Made by a program: the position numbers and the translations under genes. DNA of 64,000 bases, taken from NCBI GenBank assembly GCA_037783545.1, contig JBBELK010001000.1, positions 682,001-746,000 on the forward strand, read 5' to 3'. Each line of letters starts with the position of its first letter. Position 1 is the stretch's first letter. The DNA comes from Henricia sp. BOLD:AAB3569 (taxonomy: Eukaryota > Echinodermata > Asteroidea > Spinulosida > Echinasteridae). Positions 1 through 10,529 of the stretch are shown here, one piece after another. Under the pieces are notes generated by a model that saw only the letters and a program-made list of their open reading frames with translations, did no database searches and was not told the origin of the DNA.

Positions 1-844
1 GACACGGGTAACTTGTTCTTTGATTGATAGGTGGTGCGATCCTGTTTCGAATGCATATGCACTTATGCAGTGTTCTCGACCCGTGTTCCCGTCGTTCGGG
101 CGCGAGGGGAAGTTTTAAAACCCGTGTCAGGAACAGACCACCCGAACTCGACCCATGGGTACCAGAAGTACGCCACCAACGTTAGAGTTCCTTCATATGT
201 TGCGTTCGCCTAGCTCACACGTGTTACGCAAACTTTCACAAGCGTGTTCGATTTGCTAGGCGTGATACTCGTGTCTGGCCCGCGAGCGGGTCTCTGGGCG
301 AAATGCTCAGTGTGTAATGAGCCGAGATGCACGAGTAGGCACGTTGTGGATTTATTGTCACATCGTTTAAATAAGAAAACCTGCCCCCTGTCATGGCTGC
401 CGGTGTAAAGGGTCTATTGTAACTGAGTGTATCGATTCCGACGGTATTGTTTTCGTTTCTGACTTCCACATACGCACAGGAAATTAATGTGCACTCATCT
501 TACTGTTTTCGCGATCATGACCAGAATCATGTTTGTGACGTTTAATTAATTTAACCAATGACAGCGTTGATAGCTAATAAACAAGCCGACCATTTTCTGG
601 TTATGGTCGCGAAAACATCGATCTGGCATGCCCTGAACCATGCAGAACTTCATTATAATGAACATTTGTAAGTGTGCCCTGAACGCAGATATCTTCATGA
701 GGCTGTTTAGCAGAGAATGACTGCTTAGGACAGAAAAATATGCCAAGGGAAAAATGGGGAAAAATGTTTGCTGAGAACAAACACTTTCAAGCTGTACTTT
801 CTGCTGAACAGTTTCATCATTGTCTCTGTGGGTTTTGAGCACCG

Positions 845-1680
845 CGGTGTTCGTTTAGCTTACACGTCTGATACCAACTTACACTTTAGTGCGTTCGATT
901 TGCCATCACGTGAGGCCACTACCCCAGCTCGCGAGCGAGTCTCCGGTGCAATGTTTGGTGTAATGACGTCACTAGTAACCGTACGGAAGTTGCAAGCAAC
1001 GAAACATGTCGGTCGCGATTTGAGTATTAAAATAAGGACATATTTATGCAAAAAATGGGAAAGAAATGGCTGCTTAAAAGTCACGCTTCCGATTTTTCCC
1101 CTGCAGTACACATTGTCAATGGAAGAAAAACTAACCAATCATATTGCACGTTTCCCAGCATTATTATGCAAATGGTGAATATTTATGTTCTCTATATAGC
1201 GCCCTAGATAATAAATGTAAGACAATTTATGGGGTTGCCTAGTTCCTAGGTAGTCTAGTGTTGAAGACATAGGACGAAGGACTGTTAAAGGCAGAGGATC
1301 GTCAGCAATGCGCGCGCGCCAAATTCGTGCCACGAAATGCGCAGCTCCATGCCTTTGCTATGGAGCTGCATATTTCGTGGCACGAATTTGGCGCGCGCGC
1401 ATTGCTGACGAGCCTCTGCCTTTAAGGTAAAAGTTATCGACAAAACGTACATGTATAAGTATGCTCTGCCATTGACGTTGTGTACTGCAGAAAAAAATCG
1501 CGTCCCGCTTGACAACAATCTCCTGTTTTCCCATCAAAAGCGAAACTTCGTGGCGTTCGTTTTGCATCTTCTGGAGGCTTCAACAAAATAATTCGGGACA
1601 GAGACGGGTATCGCGTGATGACAAATCGAACGCGCTGGCATAAATATGTTCCAAGTGTATGCTAAACGAACGCAACTATT
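845..1680. mobile_element. TIR element, non-autonomous
   Basis: The left end (GTTCGTTTAGCTTACAC... GTGCGTTCGATTTGCCATCA) is repeated inverted at 1590-1680 (reverse complement GTTCGTTTAGCATACAC, CGCGTTCGATTTGTCATCA). No transposase is visible. A hairpin element at 1285-1425 sits inside. Confidence 0.6.
1285..1425. mobile_element. TTAA-flanked hairpin MITE
   Basis: Arms of about 62 bp, nearly perfect, around the 8-nt loop cctttgct; each end reads TTAAAGGCAGAGG inward. TTAA at 1285-1288 and 1422-1425 looks like a piggyBac-type target duplication. The arms include a CG-alternating run (GCGCGCGCG). Confidence 0.8.
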
Positions 1681-1948
1681 GGCATTGACCCAGTCTTTTA
1701 TTGTATTCGGCACCCATTCAATTCAGCGCGGTAAGGGAATGAGATAGGTCTGGGAGCTAGACTAATTACCTGTTAAATTCATTTCGCCCCCAATTATGTT
1801 TTTGTTAAAAAGACTTGCGTGAGTAATTTTGAGGGCGAGTTGGCGTCCATATACCAATTAGTTCCATCAGCTGCGTCGGTATAATATTGCGGTTTTGGCA
1901 AAACATTTGCGGTTTTGCAAACGGGTTTCCCCAAACAACAATGACAGG

Positions 1949-2111
1949 ATGGCGGAATCCCTGGACGAAGACTCGGCTGCTGATGTGACTTTCAAAATCC
2001 TGGTTTTAGGCGACAGCAGCGTCGGCAAAACGTGCTTTACTTGCAGGTTTTGCGGAAATGCATTTGTTGGGAGCTCCGGCCATCACCCGCATCACGCAGT
2101 ACCGACGATTG
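1949..2111 (+). CDS. Rab GTPase exon 1
   Basis: Codes residues 1-54 plus the first base of Gly55. Acidic N-terminus ([12 protein letters not shown]), beta-1 strand FKILVLG, P-loop GDSSVGKT, then [11 protein letters not shown] and the His-rich stretch [10 protein letters not shown] before the switch I Thr-Ile-Gly. Donor g|gtcagt, phase 1. Confidence 0.93.
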
Positions 2112-5100
2112 GTCAGTGACGGCAAAAATAAACAAAATTAAAAATGAACAAAATTAAGTAATTATGAATTTATTTTGGATAAATTTGTGGGTAAGAATTG
2201 AGAAATTGATCAGTAGCTTTTTAACAATCACCAATGAGTGCAAATTTAAAAGAAAAAACCTAAATTTAGGAGTGGAAAAATTTTACGATTTTCTCAGAAT
2301 AATAATAATAATGAATATTTATATAGCGCAACGTTTCCACCCTCAAGGGCGCTCAAGGCGCTGAAATACAAATTACACACTATTCAAGAAAACTACATTT
2401 GATCAAATGCCTTGTGCATGAGATGGGTTTTGAGACATGATTTGAAAGAGGATAGTGTATCACTTGATCTGATCTGAAAGGGCAATTCATTCCAAAATCG
2501 GGGTGCTGCCACTGAGAAGGATCGACTTCCCCACGTGCGACGTGATCTTGGTTGATGGAGCAAGAGTTGACTACTAGAGCGTAAAGTGCGTGATGGTTTA
2601 GATCCGAGATGTATAATAGAGCCATGCCATTCAATGCCTTAAAAACAATGAGCATCATCTTGAAGATGATCCGATAATGTACCGGAAGCCAATGGAGTTT
2701 GTTTAGGACAGGTGAAATGTGGGAGAATTTTCTAGTTCGTGTAACCAGACGTGCCGCCGTGTTCTGAATGCGTTGTAAACGTGAAATTTGACCCTGTGGA
2801 ATACCAAATAAAAGCGAGTTGCCCATGTCTAACCACTTTATAATTATTTCAGCCAGCCAGTTTAATATTTTTCTCATAATATAATATAATAATAAAACGG
2901 TGCTTATATAGCGCATTATATGTCCATAGACATCTCAAGGCGCTGTACAAGAATTTCACACATTACCCAATAAAAATGTTTTGTTATTAAACCTAACAGC
3001 TAATTACATCTAAAAAGATAAGTTTTCAGTGATGATTTAAATTCATTTAAAGACTGTGCACATCTAACAGACAATGGGAGCTCATTCCAAAGTTTGGGAG
3101 CAGCCGCTGAAAATGACCTATCACCGTATGATGTTGATGTTTTGACTACTGTCAGTAGATGCTTATTGCATGACCTTAGAGTGCGTGATGGCGCGTAATT
3201 TGACAATAATTCAGCAAGATAACCCGGTGCTAACCCATTGAGGGCCTTATATGTCAATAACAAAATCTTAAATGAAATTCGCTTTCGGACTGACAACCAA
3301 TGCAAATGTCTGAGGACCGGTGTTATATGAGAGTGCTTTTTCGCCCTTACAACCATTCTAGCGGCCGCATTTTGAACCTGCTGCAATTTAGCTATCTCCC
3401 GGTCTGGCAAACCATAAAACAAACTGTTACAATAATCCAAGCGTGAGGTAATGAAGGCATGTACCAATTTCTCCACCGTGGGTTGATTTAAATATTTACG
3501 AATTTGTCCAATCCTACGGAGTGCCAAGTTTCCAGCCCGGCAGACGTTATTGATGTGCGTTGACATGTTCAAGTGTCCGTCCATAGTCACCCCAAGATTG
3601 CGCACGAATGACGCTGGATGAATAACATCTGAACCGATCGCGATAGAAACAGTAGATGATGAGGAACGTTTCAGAAACCTGGATGTGATATGCAGTAGTT
3701 CATAGGTCTATTAAAGCCATGATCAACTGAAACTACTCATTTTTTCCCCACCGGAACATATTATGCTAGTCTGAGTGCCTCTGACGCTCACCTCGAGGTG
3801 AGCGTCAGATGACAGACCCTATTATTTCAGGAACATATTGGATGGCAAAAATGCGATTTATTTCACTTTTTTTCTCTTGGATTTACTGGGAACATTAAAA
3901 TTGTACAGTTACTTCCGGATGGACGATTTCAACATTTTTAGTGGATTTTTGGTGCAATCCTTTTCAATCCTTTTGGTGCAAAACGAGTATAGTGTTGTAA
4001 TGTTTGGCCTAAAAAAGTAACGGAAAACGGTTGTTAATTTCATTTTGTTTTCTAAATTTCACAGGTCTTGACTTCAAACAAAAAATTGTGAGCCTTGATG
4101 GCATTAAAATACAGCTTCAAATATGGTAAGTTTCTGTAGGCCTATGGACTTTAAAGATCAAGACATATGTTAAATCTTGCCAAATTCTTGGAGTAAATAC
4201 TTTGATGATTATTTTAAACGTTATCTAAAATGACGAAGCTTTCGGTAAAATCATGCTCTTGACAACTAACAAAATATTTCCTGTTTGATAAACAAATGTT
4301 TAGCTGTTGCAATTATATAATATTGGATGGCTTTGAGGGTGATATGAAAATAGGGGCCATACATACTTTATGGACGGCCCCATATACTGCACGAGACATG
4401 AAAATACTGAACGAGCCAAAGGCGAGTTTGGTATTTTCATGACGAGTGCGGTATATTCTCATATCACCCGAAAAGACATCAAATATTATTGTTATATAAA
4501 ATGAAGGCAGCTTATACCTTCTTTGTTTTGTAAGATTTCCGCAAGATTTTTGTCTGTTTGGTGTTGAAAACCTAAGTTCATTTGCAATGTTTGCAACTGC
4601 ATGCGTTTTTTTTTTACTGTTGTGCAGTATTTTTTGTTACTGCACACACGCGTAATCCATTCACTCGATGCATGACGCGCGCATACGCATGTGCTTGGGT
4701 GCGCCCACTGTGTACGCACATCAGATTGGGGCTCTGAGCTGCACAGTATCAGAAACGCACAGTATCCGCAAAAGCTTCATTTTATATAATAATGTCAAAT
4801 ATTGTATAATGCCAAATATTTTATACAAATATTGTTATGTATACACAGGGACACTGCAGGCCAAGAGCGATATCGTACACTGACCACAGCATACTACAGA
4901 GGTGCAATGGTATGTGAAAGTGTGGTAACTGTAATTTTATGAAGTTGCTTTTTTTTAAGCCTCAGGGTGGAGATTTGTTGTCAGTAGCTAAAATGTCAGG
5001 AAGGTGGAAGTGCCCCACCCAAGTTTGTTGAAGTATGTGACTTAAGTGAACTTTTATCCCAAAGGGTGGGTAATTTGTCACAAAATACGGCTATAGAACT

Positions 5101-8100
5101 AAGCAATTGGCTACAATAAAAGTTTCAAGATACACTTGAAATAAATATCCCATTAAACTTTTCATTTTATGCAAAGTTATTAATATTCTATGACGAAGTG
5201 GGGAGACAATGATGGTCTAGTGGATAGTGTGTCAGACCTTTTGGTGAGAAGTCCACATGTGGTTTGATGCCTGGCCACTGCAACCATGTTGTGTCCTTAG
5301 ACAAGACACTTCACTCCACATTGTCTCTCTCCACCCAGGTGTATAAATGGGTACTAGCAAATACTGGTTGGGAAACCCAACTGACTGCTGGGGGTAAACC
5401 TGCGATGACTAACATCCCGTCCAGGAGGAGTAGCAATGCTCCTAGTCACTTCATGCCATGTAAACTAACAACCTGTTTGGGAAACTCGCCAAGTAACTGC
5501 TGGTGGTAAACCTGCGATAGACTGGCATCCCATCCAGGGGGAGTAGCAATGCATAGTTCCGACCTGTCAATCAACCGAACCCGCCGACCAATCACAACAG
5601 AGCTAGCAGATATCACTGACATAGGTCAAAGTGCACTGTCTCACAACAACATGATCACGCGATATGTTCTGCCGGCCCCATACAATTTGTACAGTGTTGC
5701 AATGTATGCGATGATCCGGGTGAATTTTTGGTTTCAAGGCCGGTCATTTCGTTGTTCAAAGGTACAAAAGATGTACCGGTATGTCATAATATGACATCCC
5801 TGTATTACTGGCCCTTTACTATCTGTGTTCTAAGATAACTGTCGACCCTGAAACATGAATGCCTTTGAGTTTTCTCCAATGAATCTGTGCTTTCCGTTGA
5901 AAAGCCCATTGCTTTGTGCATAGTGTGTCGCCATTTTGACGATAGCGTGTGAGCCATACCACGGGGGCGGGGCTAACTAGGCAAACTCGGAACTATGCAT
6001 TAATGCTCCTGGTCACTTCATGATAGCATATGGGTCAGTAACTAAGCCCATGAAACACTGATAGATGTGTAATATTTTTCTGCAGGGAATACTTTTGCTG
6101 TTTGACATCACTAATGAAGCTAGCTTTAACCACCTCACCGGCTGGTTAGAAAATATATCACAGGTAAATAAATAATAATAATAATAATAATGAATATTTG
6201 TAATGCGCCGGTATCCATCAGAAAGATGCTCAGGGCGCAGAAGATGCACAAACATGTAAAGACATGTTTGAGTGGGTGCATTGTGCTGGAGTCAAATTAT
6301 CTATCGGTCATAGGTCAAGTTTTATAGACTAAGAAATTTAAATACTGGTTGAAAAAGGTATGTTTTTCTGATGTGGGCTTGGAGACTCCAAATGCTCTGT
6401 GGCTGGTCTGACATTTTGGCATACATCTTTTTCGTGTATTGCGATAGGAATGCATGAAGGAGTTGAATGCAAACAATTAACTTCATTCTTTGCCCAGTTT
6501 TTAGACAAAGGAGGTGCCCATACCACATGGTATCGTTGCAATTGCCATTTTTTGTATTTGCTTTTCAGTAGGTCATTGTCTTTGTAACAATGTACGGGTT
6601 GTGCAGGTTGCACTTGTTTAAAGCCCGCCGCACACCTTTGCGATTTACCGGATAATCGGATCATCGGACCACTTACCGGAAAGGTGTGCGCTGAAATAAT
6701 TCGGGCCGGTCTGACCGTACACCATATACCAGAGCAAATCAAACTTGTTTGATTTTTCCGGACCCGATGGTCCGGTGTCCGATGGGCAGGTAAATCGCAA
6801 AGGTGTGCGGCGGGCTTAACACAATGGTTTTGGGGGGAGGGGGAGAGGGTAGTGTAGCTACAGCCCAACATTATTTACACCTTTATGGCCCAAATTATTT
6901 GCAAGATTAAACTTTTTTCAACAAGAAGAATGTTGGTAAACTAGCCAACAGAAACCTCAGCCAGCCACATACATGTGGGTAATTCCCAAAATTAGGGGTC
7001 CACAATTTGTGGTGTCCCAGTTACGTACGACACTCTCTGCTTAAAAAATCACCACTCATGATCACAAATTCTCAGTAATGGACTGTGGCCTGTGATTATA
7101 GGGGGCAGCATCATTTTCTTGAATATTTTGTTTTCTGATTCCTGAAAAATATTGGAAACAAAAGACCATAAAGGCTTATAATGGTGTCCCGGGTTACCTA
7201 CGCCAATGAAAATTGGCTGTAGAATGAGTTTGCATATCTACACACAAACATTAAATTTAAGTGGCATTTGTTGAAATAAAAATAATTATTTTTTACTGGG
7301 AAACCACTTTCAATCACTAAAAACACTTGGAAATCTTAAAAAGCATGTCACACTTTTGGACCCCTAATTTTAGGAATTACCCATGTGGGTCTTTCCACAG
7401 TAAAGGGTACATTTTGGTAACACAGACCATATCTTCGAGCAAAATACCTTTGGCCGCTTTCAAAATAAAAACACATACCCGTACATAGATGTTAAAAAAG
7501 CGAAACGTTCTCAAAATTGGTTTTTGGTAGATTTTCCCTATTCCTTTATATTCCAGAGGACTTTGAATGGCAAGTTAACAATGTTTTAGTGTACACGTAC
7601 TCTCACAGTATAATTTGTCTGTTATTCCAGCAAGCTTCCCGTGATGTGTGCAAGGTTTTAGTTGGTAACAAATGCGACAGTGAAAAGACACGAGGAGTAC
7701 CAACTATGCGGGCGATCAATGTAAGATAGTTTCAGAGAACTAACGCAATTGGTACCTATAATCATTGTAATGAAACAACGTGCCTTTAATAATACAACCA
7801 TACCCACGTTGCATGTGAGTCTTTCCACGGTAAAGAAAAGGGGGCATTTTGGCGACACAGACCATATTTTCCAGAAAATACTTTTGTCTAGTCTCAAAAT
7901 AAAAGAAATAAATTTCAGTTGTTCTGAAGGGATAACTTGGGCCCAAAAAGGGTTACAAATAGTGTGACAACATGCCTTTCTTAAAACCCTGTGTACAAAT
8001 TTCCAATATACGCTCGTAACCGAGACGGACACTTGTGTTACATTTTAGGCTGTCCCGGTTACGAGCGTACCGTATATTGGAAATTTGTACACAGGGTTTT

Positions 8101-9562
8101 TAGTAAGGCATGTTATCAAACTATTTGTAACCATTTTTGGGACTAAGTTGTCTTTTTAAAACAGCTTAATTCTTTTATTTTGAGACCAGACAAAGGTATT
8201 TCCTCGAAAATATGGTCTGTGCTGCCAAATTGCCCCCTTTACTGTGAAAAGACCCACGTATACTACATAATTCTTCAATGATATGTGATGACAGGGATTT
8301 ATTTTTTGGGTGTTTTATGGTTAAAGACAGGAAACGTGATTGGAAAACATTTAAAAACAGGAACAACAGCATTACATAACTTAAGAATAATGTTGATAAA
8401 CTGCCTTGTAGAAATTTCAGCCACATAGATGCAGTAATACTTCATAAAACCTGAAAAATCCGTGCATGTTTTTTTTGTGTACATGAATGAATGGTTAAAA
8501 GTTGTATGCAGACAACTTTAAAAAAAATTTAAAAAACAGCTTTATTTGGCAATTTTTCCCACAAAGGTACCATTTTACACCAAAAAAAAAAATCATGTGG
8601 TGTTTGTTACCATTGCAATATCAACACTTTTAGTCGGTTTTTTTTCTTGTCAACTCGTGAAGCAGAAACTTGGGTCACTGCAATGATGTATTGAGGCTTT
8701 ACTAATAATATTAGTTGATTGTGGACTAGGTTGTTAATTTGCAAGTGATTAGTTGCAGCTAATCAATGTATTGCTTGTGTATTTACTTGGCAGCTTGCCA
8801 GTGCCTTTGACCTACTATTCTTTGAAGCCAGTGCCAAAATGGCCATCAATGTGGAACCAGCTTTTATGGCTCTCGTCAAGCAAATGCTCACTAAACAACA
8901 GCACAGGGTAAGTACATGTGATTACATTACTGCTATCAGCAAGTTTGAACAACTGTAGTCAACTATACTTTGATGTTTTGGGCCCAAACACATGGATGAT
9001 TAAAGGCCCCTTGCATGGTCGCATTCAAAACAAGGCTCTACACAGTCTTCGGACAGTACTACCTCTGATTCCCCCTTTAAAATTAGACAGATAAGTGGGA
9101 CAGGGGTACAAATTAAACTCACTTCTCTTACAGTTTCTGAGAAGATTCCTTGTAATACCCTGTTTACACCGAAATCCCGAGGGACTTGAGAGTGATTTAC
9201 GAAAAAAAAATTGTCCAAATGGCATTTCCTCAGGAGTTGGTTGGCAAGATCTTAAGTTCCTCCTATGTTACTTGTCAGAAGGTCATAAGTTAGTCCTGAA
9301 CACTCGCAATAACTCGGGGGAATCGCCATCGCTCGGCACAAGTTCCCCGACCGTATGGAACGGTTCAAAACGGTCGGGAAACTCTTAAGTCGACCCTAAC
9401 TTGGTCGTGCTTCGGTGTAAATATAGCATTACTGGGTTTTAATCACAATGAATTTATTTTCTTCTCCAGTTGAGCCATCTTCAGAGCACTGACAAGGTCA
9501 TCCTCGGCAAACGACTGGAGGAATTCAAAAAGAAAGAAGCTAAGTGGTGCGCTGCTTGCTAA
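1949..9562 (+). CDS. Rab-family small GTPase, whole gene (7 exons, 219 aa)
   Basis: GDP/GTP switch of the Rab family, which directs vesicle traffic on membranes. Coding exons: 1949-2111, 4065-4125, 4849-4909, 6086-6163, 7631-7720, 8794-8907, 9470-9562; all introns are GT-AG, phases agree, and the sum is 660 nt ending in TAA. Visible motifs: P-loop GDSSVGKT (residues 21-28), switch I Thr53, WDTAGQE (75-81), NKCD (134-137), ASAK (163-166). Start: ATG at 1949 has A at -3 and G at +4; no ATG precedes it in the same open stretch. Closest in feel to the Rab8/10/13/15/3 group, but the subfamily is not clear. Odd: about 7 extra residues in switch I (SSGHHPHH), and the protein ends WCAAC, a CAAX-type box rather than CC/CXC. 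Identification as Rab is secure; the paralogue name is not. Confidence 0.93.
2290..2870 (-). pseudogene. Non-LTR retroelement fragment A (RT C-terminal part)
   Basis: Minus-strand frame shows [51 protein letters not shown], typical of the region after the RT fingers/palm in CR1/L2/Jockey-type elements. The end is frameshifted. It ends in an AAT microsatellite tail near 2298. 5'-truncated and inactive; antisense in Rab intron 1. Confidence 0.8.
2887..3690 (-). pseudogene. Non-LTR retroelement fragment B (RT C-terminal part, open frame)
   Basis: 201 codons open (3605-3000): [69 protein letters not shown] and stop. The 3' UTR ends GCGCTATATAAGCACCG plus a TTA/ATT tail, identical in layout to the copy at 45690-45945. 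Fresher than fragment A and apparently inserted at its 5' side. Confidence 0.85.
3781..3808. repeat. 28-bp perfect palindrome
   Basis: CTGACGCTCACCTC mirrored exactly with CTCGAG at its centre and no loop; lies in Rab intron 1 just upstream of exon 2. Confidence 0.9.
4065..4125 (+). CDS. Rab GTPase exon 2
   Basis: Follows a tttcacag acceptor. Codes Gly55 to Ile74 plus two bases of Trp75: GLDFKQKIV, then [11 protein letters not shown], the beta-2/beta-3 interswitch typical of Rab proteins. Donor gtaagt. Confidence 0.93.
4316..4801. mobile_element. Paired hairpin elements in Rab intron 2
   Basis: 4316-4500 is an inverted repeat (GGTGATATGAAAAT... ATATCACCC) around GGACGGCCCC. Its right end overlaps a second one, 4484-4801, with ends ATTATATAAAATGAAG and CTTCATTTTATATAAT. 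Non-coding. Confidence 0.55.
4849..4909 (+). CDS. Rab GTPase exon 3 (switch II)
   Basis: Acceptor atacacag. Completes Trp75 and codes [20 protein letters not shown] (76-95): the G3 motif with catalytic Gln80 and the Rab-specific [13 protein letters not shown] switch II. Donor gtatgt, phase 0. Confidence 0.95.
5200..6060 (+). mobile_element. tRNA-derived SINE, interrupted
   Basis: A tRNA-like head (GATGGTCTAGTGGATAGTG ... GGTTTGATGCCTGGCCACTG) is followed by GTGTCCTTAGACAAGACACT and CCACCCAGGTGTATAAATGG, a body seen in many marine-invertebrate genomes. An internal ~130-bp segment occurs twice (GGGTAAACCTGCGAT / GGTGGTAAACCTGCGAT). Its 3' part continues at 6001 after the MITE at 5549-6000. Confidence 0.7.
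5549..6000. mobile_element. MITE with ATGCATAGTTCCGA ends, nested in the SINE
   Basis: Left ATGCATAGTTCCGAC, right CTCGGAACTATGCAT. It splits GTAGCAAT|...|AATGCTCC of the SINE, giving an AAT-type duplication. A second copy is at about 16074-16421. Confidence 0.8.
6086..6163 (+). CDS. Rab GTPase exon 4
   Basis: Acceptor tttttctgcag. Codes residues 96-121, [20 protein letters not shown] then LENISQ: beta-4 and helix 3, matching the Rab consensus Y/FDIT--SF--L--W. Donor gtaaat, phase 0. Confidence 0.94.
6618..6822. mobile_element. GC-rich TIR MITE in Rab intron 4
   Basis: Ends AAGCCCGCCGCACACCTTTG and its complement CAAAGGTGTGCGGCGGGCTT, about 29 bp, within TTAA-like flanks. Interior has CCGGA-rich inverted pieces. 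Confidence 0.8.
6977..7382 (+). mobile_element. MITE family with GGGTAATTCC ends, copy 1
   Basis: TIRs GGGTAATTCCCAAAATTAGG and the inverse at 7360-7382; CATGTG borders both sides. Interior GTGTCCCAGTTACGTACGAC is shared with copies at 33890-34348, 35392-35744 (inverted) and 38788-39233. Confidence 0.85.
7631..7720 (+). CDS. Rab GTPase exon 5 (G4 motif)
   Basis: Acceptor gttattccag. Codes residues 122-151: [16 protein letters not shown] and then [18 protein letters not shown] gives guanine specificity. Donor gtaaga, phase 0. Confidence 0.94.
7800..8265. mobile_element. ~450-bp imperfect palindrome in Rab intron 5
   Basis: Arms centred near 8035: GTGAGTCTTTCCACGGTAAAG at left against the inverse of CTGTGAAAAGACCCACG at right, inner stem CCAATATACGCTCGTAACCG / CGGTTACGAGCG. 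The left-end sequence also occurs at 7386-7450, right after MITE copy 1. Confidence 0.75.
8794..8907 (+). CDS. Rab GTPase exon 6 (G5 motif)
   Basis: Acceptor cttggcag. Codes residues 152-189: [20 protein letters not shown], then [23 protein letters not shown] is the G5 motif (usually ETSAK). Donor gtaagt, phase 0. Confidence 0.94.
9470..9562 (+). CDS. Rab GTPase exon 7 (hypervariable tail)
   Basis: Acceptor tcttctccag. Codes residues 190-219: a charged hypervariable tail with EEFKKKEAK just before WCAAC and TAA at 9560-9562. The terminal Cys-Ala-Ala-Cys fits a CAAX prenylation box with X = Cys; either cysteine could also be a Rab geranylgeranyl site. Confidence 0.9.
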   Translation: MSHLQSTDKVILGKRLEEFKKKEAKWCAAC

Positions 9563-9600
9563 TTGGCTGCCATCGATGTGCAATGCGATGTTACTCCGTT

Positions 9601-10360
9601 ATACAGGGTGTCCCATAAAAGTGTCCAGGCCAATGTAGGTTTTTCCTGGAACCTGATAGGAAATCTTCTTACATGAAAAATAGTCTTTATTACATCAAAA
9701 TCGGTCAAGCAAAGTCACACCCTAGTTCATGAACCAGATCTGATTATTGACATTGACCCCGTTCTCACTAGAGAAATCGCTTCGTTCGACGAAGATTAGT
9801 TAATCATCGTTAGTTAATGAAGCGTGCATTCACATATCACTTAACGAAGATCGAATGAAGAGTGGTACCGTACACATTATAAGCGACAGTAACGAAGATC
9901 GGATGAAGCCGTGGGAGGTCATACCGGGAGGTCGCGAATCTAGACGTGCTGTGTGGTTTTCCAGTGGCGCGTCAAAAACAACGCTTGCTAGGTGCTTGAG
10001 ACACAACGCGCTTGTGCAACCAGGCCTGCCAAATTGCTTCGTTGAACGAAGGGAGCCGTTCTCATTACAAATTTGCTTCGTCGAATGAAGAAGCGTGCGT
10101 TCACATAAGGAAAAGTCTTTGTCGAATCATCATCGAACGAAGCGATTTCTCTTGTGAGAACGGGGTCAATGTCAGTGGGCAGTCACTCTTATGAGGGCTG
10201 ACCTTACTGCACCAAAAATGACATAACTTTGGATTCGCTTGACTGATTTTGATGCAATAAAGACTGTTTTTCATGTAAGAAGATTCCCTCTCATTATTCG
10301 GGAAAACAGATTCCGAGTTTGCCTGGTTTGGCCTTGACCTTTTAGGGGGACACCCTGTAT
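9601..10360. mobile_element. TIR element just after the Rab stop codon
   Basis: Ends ATACAGGGTGTCCC and GGGGGACACCCTGTAT. Inner TIR continues with TCTTCTTACATGAAAAA and the inverse near 10266. Starts 38 bp after the Rab TAA, so it probably forms the 3' UTR or terminates it; the first AATAAA downstream of the stop (10256-10261) is inside it. Confidence 0.8.
9749..10173. mobile_element. Inner MITE nested in 9601-10360
   Basis: Ends GACATTGACCCCGTTCTCAC and its inverse; then AGAGAAATCGCTTCGTTCGA. A related copy lies at 44030-44460 (TTCTCACTAGAGAAATC, CAGGCCTGCCA interior). Confidence 0.8.
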
Positions 10361-10373
10361 ACGGGCAGGCCAG

Positions 10374-10527
10374 TTATAGAGCCTTTGCGTCGGCGGCCAT
10401 GTCAGGGGGCAAATTTTCTTATTTAAATGTGACAATAGATCCACAAAGCATCTACTCATGCATGATGCAGAGTGACAATGTGATTGTCCCCTAAGATGGC
10501 CGCCGTGCAAAGTGTCTATTGGCTTTG
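10374..10527. mobile_element. ~150-bp palindromic MITE, copy 1
   Basis: Ends TAGAGCCTTTGCGTCGGCGG and GCCGCCGTGCAAAGTGTCTA; interior GTGACAATAGATCCACAAAG. Copy 2 is at 18268-18412. Confidence 0.75.
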
Positions 10528-10529
10528 TG

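Larger units (their letters stand above)
1..1948. other. Upstream region of the Rab gene, no gene seen
   Basis: No convincing coding exon. Holds a TIR element (about 845-1680) with a nested hairpin (1285-1425) and a diverged relative of its end near 195-300 (GTTGCGTTCG...CGTGTTCGATTTG). The Rab promoter and 5' UTR must lie near the right edge, but no core element is clear. Confidence 0.5.

Noticed and set aside
1895-1948. Upstream extension of the Rab N-terminus by 18 residues
   Set aside because: It would start at TTG; the ATG at 1949 has a strong context and gives a normal Rab N-terminus.
2380-3605. Active non-LTR retrotransposon
   Set aside because: Only the C-terminal RT part and 3' end are present; no endonuclease or full RT domain.
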